20,530 nt of DNA from Candidatus Obscuribacterales bacterium. Its GTDB lineage: Bacteria; Cyanobacteriota; Vampirovibrionia; Obscuribacterales; Obscuribacteraceae. The notes beneath the pieces are model-generated. The model worked only from the letters and a program-made list of their open reading frames with translations, was not told the origin of the DNA and ran no database searches. The stretch spans positions 1 through 20,530 of the forward strand of contig JAKFVJ010000216.1 of NCBI GenBank assembly GCA_021732245.1, given 5' to 3'. Position numbers and translations under genes: made by a program. Below, piece by piece: positions 16,199-20,530 of this stretch (position 1 is its first letter; each line of letters opens with the position of its first letter).

Positions 16199-17133
16199 TT
16201 CTTAGCCTCCATACAACTCGCCTTGTCTCTTGATGCCAGTGCTGCTTTCAAATACCTTCCAGGCAATTGCCTACCGATGATTTCTTGAGCTAAGGCACCA
16301 CAATCAACTAGTTTATTCAGATCAACGCCAGTTTTTACGCCCAAGCCATTGAGCATGTAAATCAGATCTTCTGTTGCCAGATTGCCGGCAGCGCCAGGCG
16401 CATAAGGGCAACCACCCATGCCACCAATGGAAGCATCAAATGTTGTCACACCACTTTCCAGTCCGGCAACCACATTGGCCAACGCTGTGCCCCTGGTGTC
16501 ATGGAAATGCAGAGCCATTTTTTCCAATGGCACGCTCTTGGACAACAATTTAACCAGCGAAACAACTTGTCCAGGTGTTGCCGCACCAATTGTGTCACCC
16601 AGAGAAAGTTCGTCGATACCCATAGCCAACAAGCGCTCAACCAATCGCGCAACTTGATCTCTGTTTACGGATCCTTCGTATGGACATTCAAATACAACTG
16701 ACAAATAACCGCGCACTAAATGCCCTTTTTCCTTAGCGGCAATTACCACTTCAGAAAGAGTAGTGACAGCTTCATCGATTGTTTTATTGATATTGCGCTT
16801 GCTGTGGCTTTCAGAAGCCGACATAAAGACTGCTACTTTGCGCACACCGGCAGCATGAGCAGAGTCCAGACCCTTAAGGTTAGGCACAAGGGCTGAAGTA
16901 ACCACATCAGCAGGCAACTTCAATGAAGCTGCAACATCGGCACCATCAGCCAATTGAGGTATCCACTTCGGGCTAACAAACGAAGTAATTTCAATGTTTT
17001 TGAGGCCGGCAGATGCAAGTGCTTCAATCAAGCGCACTTTGTCGGCAGTCGGCACAAAGCGCTCTTCATTCTGCAGCCCATCACGTGGACCAACTTCGAA
17101 TACCGTAACTTGCCCAGGCAACTTCTCGAACAT
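16195..17133 (-). CDS. Hydroxymethylglutaryl-CoA lyase
   Basis: Cleaves 3-hydroxy-3-methylglutaryl-CoA to acetyl-CoA and acetoacetate, the last step of leucine breakdown. 312 residues, a TIM-barrel close to the usual length. The sequence shows EVGPRDGLQNE (13-23) with the catalytic Arg-Asp pair, SFVSPKWIPQLADG (51-64), the metal-binding HFHDTRG (209-215), and the signature GGCPYAPGAAGN (240-251) with catalytic Cys 242. The G-rich loop ending NLATEDLIYM is diagnostic against isopropylmalate/homocitrate synthases. ATG 17133 has GAAGG about seven bases upstream. It sits 21 bases after the biotin carrier gene and overlaps the hydratase gene by four bases, consistent with one transcript. Confidence 0.93.
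   Translation of the reverse strand: MFEKLPGQVTVFEVGPRDGLQNEERFVPTADKVRLIEALASAGLKNIEITSFVSPKWIPQLADGADVAASLKLPADVVTSALVPNLKGLDSAHAAGVRKVAVFMSASESHSKRNINKTIDEAVTTLSEVVIAAKEKGHLVRGYLSVVFECPYEGSVNRDQVARLVERLLAMGIDELSLGDTIGAATPGQVVSLVKLLSKSVPLEKMALHFHDTRGTALANVVAGLESGVTTFDASIGGMGGCPYAPGAAGNLATEDLIYMLNGLGVKTGVDLNKLVDCGALAQEIIGRQLPGRYLKAALASRDKASCMEAKK
16206..16210 (-). promoter_or_regulatory. Shine-Dalgarno supporting the GTG start of the hydratase gene
   Basis: GGAGG on the minus strand, inside the end of the HMG-CoA lyase gene, lies seven bases before GTG 16198. The ATG codons at 16189 and 16183 are too far from it. Confidence 0.6.
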
Positions 17134-17154
17134 TTCGAACCTTCTCGTTACGTT

Positions 17155-17367
17155 CTAGGAAAGTGACAGCAGAGGATCGCCTTCGTTAACAAAGTCACCA
17201 GTACCGACTTTTATTTCGGCCACTTTTCCCGCACCAGTTGAATGAACCGGCAATTGCATTTTCATTGATTCAAGAATGACTACATCTTGTCCATCGCTAA
17301 CGTCGTCGCCGACTTTGACAAGAACGTCTACTACGATGCCAGCCATCATGGCCGTTACTTCACTCAC
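17155..17367 (-). CDS. Stand-alone biotin carboxyl carrier protein
   Basis: Small biotinyl/lipoyl-domain protein of 70 residues that carries carboxybiotin for an acyl-CoA carboxylase. ILESMKMQLP (31-40) contains the biotin-accepting Lys 36, and the hammerhead-fold glycines (TGAGKVAEIKVGTGD) are present. I chose GTG 17367 because GGTGGA lies just upstream (a short spacing of three to four bases) and VSEVTAMMAGIV fits the N-terminus of known 70-residue carriers. An in-frame TTG at 17406 would add 13 residues but has no ribosome site. It precedes HMG-CoA lyase and the methylglutaconyl-CoA hydratase-like gene, so methylcrotonyl-CoA carboxylase is a plausible partner. No carboxylase subunits are in the window, so acetyl- or propionyl-CoA carboxylase remain possible. 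Confidence 0.82.
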   Translation of the reverse strand: MSEVTAMMAGIVVDVLVKVGDDVSDGQDVVILESMKMQLPVHSTGAGKVAEIKVGTGDFVNEGDPLLSLS

Positions 17368-17409
17368 TTTTCCACCCGCCAAATCTACAATAGGAAATCG
17401 CGACAATCT

Positions 17410-17447
17410 ACATTGAGATACATAGGAATGCGCAACGCCCTCAATGT
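17410..17447. repeat. 8-base inverted repeat upstream of the biotin carrier gene
   Basis: ACATTGAG (17410-17417) and CTCAATGT (17440-17447) are perfect inverted arms separated by 22 bases. They sit in the gap between the coiled-coil gene and the biotin carrier gene. They could be an operator dyad or a weak stem; there is no U-tract to suggest a terminator. Confidence 0.4.
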
Positions 17448-17479
17448 TATCAGATGCGGTTTAATTTTCGCCAAAAGAA

Positions 17480-17914
17480 TTATCTAAAGAGACCGCGCAG
17501 CGCGTCGTTGATGTTCTTGACGGTATCGTCATCACCTTCGGCTTCTTCCGCCTTTTTCTCTTCAGCGGCAGCCGGTTGAGCTTTAGAAGCTGCTTTTGGT
17601 GGATCTTTAATAGGTTTTGCTGTGCCTTGCTGTGCTTTAGGCGCTACTGGAGCGGCTTTGGCTTCAGACTTCTCAGCCTTCGCAGGTGCTTTAGCCTGGC
17701 TGGTAGCAGATTTCGAGGCATAGCGATTCATGATTTCCATGACATGATCCCTATCTGCTTCGACCGTTTTCAAGCGCTCGTCACATTCGACGATCCTAGC
17801 TTCCAGCTCGGCTATCTGCTCTTCAGACTGCTGAATTTCAGCGTCGACCGCAGCTTCCTGCTCGGCAAAGTGTTCAAGCGTCTGCTTTAATACATCGGGG
17901 TTAATACTGGGCAC
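17480..17914 (-). CDS. Hypothetical Ala/Lys-rich coiled-coil protein
   Basis: I do not recognise this 144-residue protein. Residues about 8-60 form a strongly predicted coiled coil rich in Glu, Gln and Ala (EQEAAVDAEIQQSEEQIAEL). Residues about 66-128 are low-complexity Ala/Lys/Pro/Glu, probably disordered. The end is an acidic patch (EGDDD) followed by a short amphipathic piece, TVKNINDALRGLFR, which could be a docking peptide. There is no signal peptide or membrane helix, so it is likely cytoplasmic. The start is GTG 17914, with GAGG 12 bases upstream, a longer spacing than usual; an in-frame stop lies just before. It lies between the sugar-nucleotide enzyme and the biotin carrier; no function follows from that. 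Confidence 0.7.
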   Translation of the reverse strand: MPSINPDVLKQTLEHFAEQEAAVDAEIQQSEEQIAELEARIVECDERLKTVEADRDHVMEIMNRYASKSATSQAKAPAKAEKSEAKAAPVAPKAQQGTAKPIKDPPKAASKAQPAAAEEKKAEEAEGDDDTVKNINDALRGLFR

Positions 17915-17994
17915 GACTGATAATTACCTCAAAACCAGGCCAATAGGGCCGTATATAGATCTATTACCACTTATAGGGCGATTTAATCAGAAAC

Positions 17995-20530
17995 TTAAAC
18001 TTGTTGCAGGTACCGAACCAGCTGTGTGTACTCGTTTAAGTCCGCCGAAGTGGATTGCAGGTCAATACCGTCGGCATATACATGGACGAGGGGATCGACT
18101 GGATCCGGCAGCACTAGAATCCAGTGCTCCGGTCTAGTCTGAATCTTAACACCATCAAGGAGTTCCATGGGCTTGTTGTGATGTTTTTCCACCAGCAAGC
18201 GCATAACGCGCCCTTTTCGCTCCCATGGGCAATGCACCGAATCGACTTGATAGATGAGCGTTGGCAATTGGTTGACGGCCTGCGACAATGTGCGTCCCTG
18301 ATAGGTCAAATGCTCTAAAACCTGACCAATTACAAACATCGCGTCGTAACCGTTTTGGAATTCCGGGAAAACAAAACAACCATTGGACGAGCCGCCCAGA
18401 GCAGCATCGGAAAGATGCGACACCGTCGTGCCAATTTCAGTTTCTGAAGCTTTGCAGCGAACAACTTTCGAGCCGTAGCGTGCGGCAATGCGCTCTATGA
18501 CCGAGCTGGAATTTACAGGCACAACAACTGAGCGCCCTGGCTTGTCGCGTAAAACGATATCGACAATTGTGGCAAGCAATAATTCACCACGAATAATTTG
18601 TCCTGTTTCGTCAACGAGAGTTATTTGCTCACCATTGCGACCAATCTGGATACCCAAATCCGCCTTCAGAGCTTTTACAACATCAGCTAATTGCTTGCGC
18701 ATGGCAATGCGCTCTTCTTGCCGTGGTGGCACCCCACGAATAGATGCGTTCAAGACAACGGTTTCCACACCTAATTGACCAAGCAAGTCAGGCAGGATTA
18801 CGCCAGTTTCGGCCATTGCATAATCAACTGCAACTTTTGGCGCGCGTGTTGTAAATGAACCATCTTTAGTCATACGGGTGAATGTCGAACCCGGCATCAC
18901 ACAGAATGCTACTTTGTCTTGTTCAAACACCTGACCTTTTATGTGAGTCAAGAATTCGGCCATATAGTATTCGCGCACGCGACTTGGATAACTAATATTT
19001 CCGACATCGGCAGGCAAGCAGCGTGGAAAGTCCTTCTTAAAGAAGGTACCTTCAATCTTGCGCTCCATTGATTTAGAAATGACCGTACCATCGCTGTTGA
19101 AAAACTCAATTGCAATCTTGTCTGTTTCTCGCTGGGATACGCGAGTGTGAATGAGACCTGCCGCTCTCTGTGTTTTTACGTAGAAACGAGCAATCGGCAA
19201 AGGCATTGCTTCCAGGTTTTGCACCTCAACGCCGACGGACATCAGTCCTGAGACAATTGCTCGGCTGATCATACGACTGACACCCCAGTAGTCGCGACTG
19301 ACAAGAACAGGTCCATTTTTAATAGTGGCACCATAAGCTGCCGCCAAGTTAACAGCAAACTCCGGAGTAATTTCCACATTAGCAAGTCCGGATACGCCAC
19401 GAGCACCAAAGAGGCTTCTCGGCGCACGCGTCCCCCAGATAACTGAAGAAGTTACACTCGCTCCTGAATCTACTGACTTATTTGGCCAAATACGCACATC
19501 AGGCGCGATATGGGCTTCTTGCCCGACAGAAGAATCAGCACCGATGACAGCACCTTCGAGAATTTCCGCGCCTCTATGCACTGTGACACTCTTACACAAA
19601 ATACAGGCGCGCAGTTGCGCTTCGTTGCTTACATAGGATCCCGACCAAATAATCGGTTGCTTCAAAGAAACCTTTTCTTGAACAATGACATTGTCACCAA
19701 TGACAGTGTGCGGTGCCAAATGCGTGTCACGTCCAATGCGGCAATTGCTGCCTATCAAAATTGGCGCTTCTAAGTTAGCCTTCGGATCAATTTCTGTGCC
19801 TTGCCCGACAAATACCCCCGGCACGATTTGTTGTTCAGCAATGTCTAGTTTCACTTTGCCGTCGAGAATATCTAAGTGCGCTTGGCGATAAACTGCCAAG
19901 TTACCAATATCACACCAGTAACCGTCCGCTACATATCCATACATAGGCTCATTGCGCAAAAGCAATAACGGAAATAGATCGTTAGAGAAGTCTTGTTCAC
20001 GACCCATGATTATGTAGAGAAGGACTTCCGGCTCTAATATGTATATTCCGGAATTGACCGTATCGGAAAATATTTCCGAAGCACCCGGTTTTTCCACAAA
20101 ACGCTGAATACGGTTTTCATTGTCCGTAATAACCACGCCATAATCCAAGGGATTTTCCACACGCTTCAACACAATCGTTGCTTTGGATTTTTTCTCTTTA
20201 TGGAATTGAATAGCCTTGGTCAAATCAATGTCGGTTAAGCAATCACCAGAGATAACCAAAAAGGTTGAATCCAAATTATCCTGAATCGCTTTGACACAGC
20301 CAGCAGTCCCCAAAGGCTTGCCGTGCTCAGTTGAGTATCTGATGTTTACACCGAACTCGCTGCCATCACCAAAGTAATTCTCAATTGCTTCCGGCAAGTA
20401 ATGCAACGTAAAAACAATATCGTCGAAATTGTGCTTTCTCAGAAGATTGACTATATGCTCAGCCATCGGCTTATTAGCCACGGGAACCATGGGCTTTGGC
20501 AAATCGCTGGTTAAAGGTCTCAAGCGGGTG
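17995..20530 (-). CDS. Nucleotidyltransferase / degenerate phosphomannomutase fusion (5' end outside window)
   Basis: At least 844 residues; only about the first ten are missing, since the visible N-terminus TRLRPLTSDLPKPM is the end of the GGxGTRLRPLT nucleotide-binding loop. Numbering from the Leu of TRLRP, residues 1-235 form a sugar-1-phosphate nucleotidyltransferase with metal-binding GDCLTDID (93-100), EKP 144-146 and GYWCDIGN 201-208. Residues 240-365 are left-handed beta-helix hexapeptide repeats. Residues 372-842 have the fold of phosphoglucomutase/phosphomannomutase, starting LFGARGVSG. Cyanobacteria have similar fusions annotated as mannose-1-phosphate guanylyltransferase. The mutase loops have lost key residues: the phosphoserine loop reads HTRVSQ, the metal loop IGRNGEQ. 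The first domain looks active and would make GDP-mannose or a related sugar nucleotide; the mutase domain is probably structural or regulatory. Confidence 0.85.
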   Translation of the reverse strand, partial: TRLRPLTSDLPKPMVPVANKPMAEHIVNLLRKHNFDDIVFTLHYLPEAIENYFGDGSEFGVNIRYSTEHGKPLGTAGCVKAIQDNLDSTFLVISGDCLTDIDLTKAIQFHKEKKSKATIVLKRVENPLDYGVVITDNENRIQRFVEKPGASEIFSDTVNSGIYILEPEVLLYIIMGREQDFSNDLFPLLLLRNEPMYGYVADGYWCDIGNLAVYRQAHLDILDGKVKLDIAEQQIVPGVFVGQGTEIDPKANLEAPILIGSNCRIGRDTHLAPHTVIGDNVIVQEKVSLKQPIIWSGSYVSNEAQLRACILCKSVTVHRGAEILEGAVIGADSSVGQEAHIAPDVRIWPNKSVDSGASVTSSVIWGTRAPRSLFGARGVSGLANVEITPEFAVNLAAAYGATIKNGPVLVSRDYWGVSRMISRAIVSGLMSVGVEVQNLEAMPLPIARFYVKTQRAAGLIHTRVSQRETDKIAIEFFNSDGTVISKSMERKIEGTFFKKDFPRCLPADVGNISYPSRVREYYMAEFLTHIKGQVFEQDKVAFCVMPGSTFTRMTKDGSFTTRAPKVAVDYAMAETGVILPDLLGQLGVETVVLNASIRGVPPRQEERIAMRKQLADVVKALKADLGIQIGRNGEQITLVDETGQIIRGELLLATIVDIVLRDKPGRSVVVPVNSSSVIERIAARYGSKVVRCKASETEIGTTVSHLSDAALGGSSNGCFVFPEFQNGYDAMFVIGQVLEHLTYQGRTLSQAVNQLPTLIYQVDSVHCPWERKGRVMRLLVEKHHNKPMELLDGVKIQTRPEHWILVLPDPVDPLVHVYADGIDLQSTSADLNEYTQLVRYLQQV

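Noticed and set aside
17368..17406. TTG 17406 as start of the biotin carrier
   Set aside because: No ribosome site is visible. GTG 17367 has GGTGGA upstream and gives the family's usual length. The longer form is not excluded.
17938..17950. GGCC-AATAG-GGCC as a terminator hairpin
   Set aside because: The stem is only four bases and there is no U-tract on either strand.

Overview
The window is a densely coded bacterial segment with moderate G+C and no RNA genes, mobile elements, CRISPR or phage signals that I can see. Its main content is a plus-strand type IV pilus (T4P) assembly locus of eleven genes (about 755-14682). Next to it lies a minus-strand block of six genes (14689-20530) for molybdenum cofactor nucleotide chemistry, a leucine/HMG-CoA type catabolic branch and sugar-nucleotide synthesis. 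The left edge holds the start of a divergent membrane glycosyltransferase. The organism is an inference. A SigF-type sigma factor inside a T4P cluster and a large nucleotidyltransferase-hexapeptide-phosphomannomutase fusion recall Cyanobacteria and their non-photosynthetic relatives (Melainabacteria/Vampirovibrionia, for example Obscuribacterales). The catabolic genes would suit a heterotroph. Other deep-branching phyla are not excluded.

Layout. 1-652 (-): N-terminal part of a family 39-like glycosyltransferase. 755-7404 (+): two tandem PilB extension ATPases, PilT retraction ATPase and PilC platform protein, tightly spaced. A short gap with a plausible promoter follows. 7503-14682 (+): SigF-like sigma factor, ABC ATPase, ABC-2 permease, prepilin peptidase PilD, a PilM-PilN-thioredoxin fusion, a PilO-like and a PilP-like protein. 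The genes from the sigma factor to PilD overlap or abut, which points to one translationally coupled operon. No pilin or PilQ secretin gene is present here. 14689-15360 (-): MobA. 15377-17367 (-): methylglutaconyl-CoA hydratase-like protein, HMG-CoA lyase and a stand-alone biotin carrier, a set that fits leucine degradation. 17480-17914 (-): unrecognised Ala/Lys-rich coiled-coil protein. 17995-20530 (-): nucleotidyltransferase/degenerate phosphomannomutase fusion, 5' end outside the window.

How they work together. PilB and PilT power pilus extension and retraction on PilC. PilD matures prepilins. PilM, PilN, PilO and PilP form the alignment complex spanning the inner membrane and periplasm. 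The sigma factor could set expression of the pilus regulon.

The most unusual points are: a thioredoxin domain with an intact WCGPC site fused behind PilM-PilN, predicted to sit outside the inner membrane; two adjacent PilB paralogs that both carry extra multi-zinc-ribbon tails; an ABC exporter embedded between the sigma factor and PilD; a lysine-rich insertion inside PilO; and a phosphomannomutase domain whose catalytic loops appear lost.
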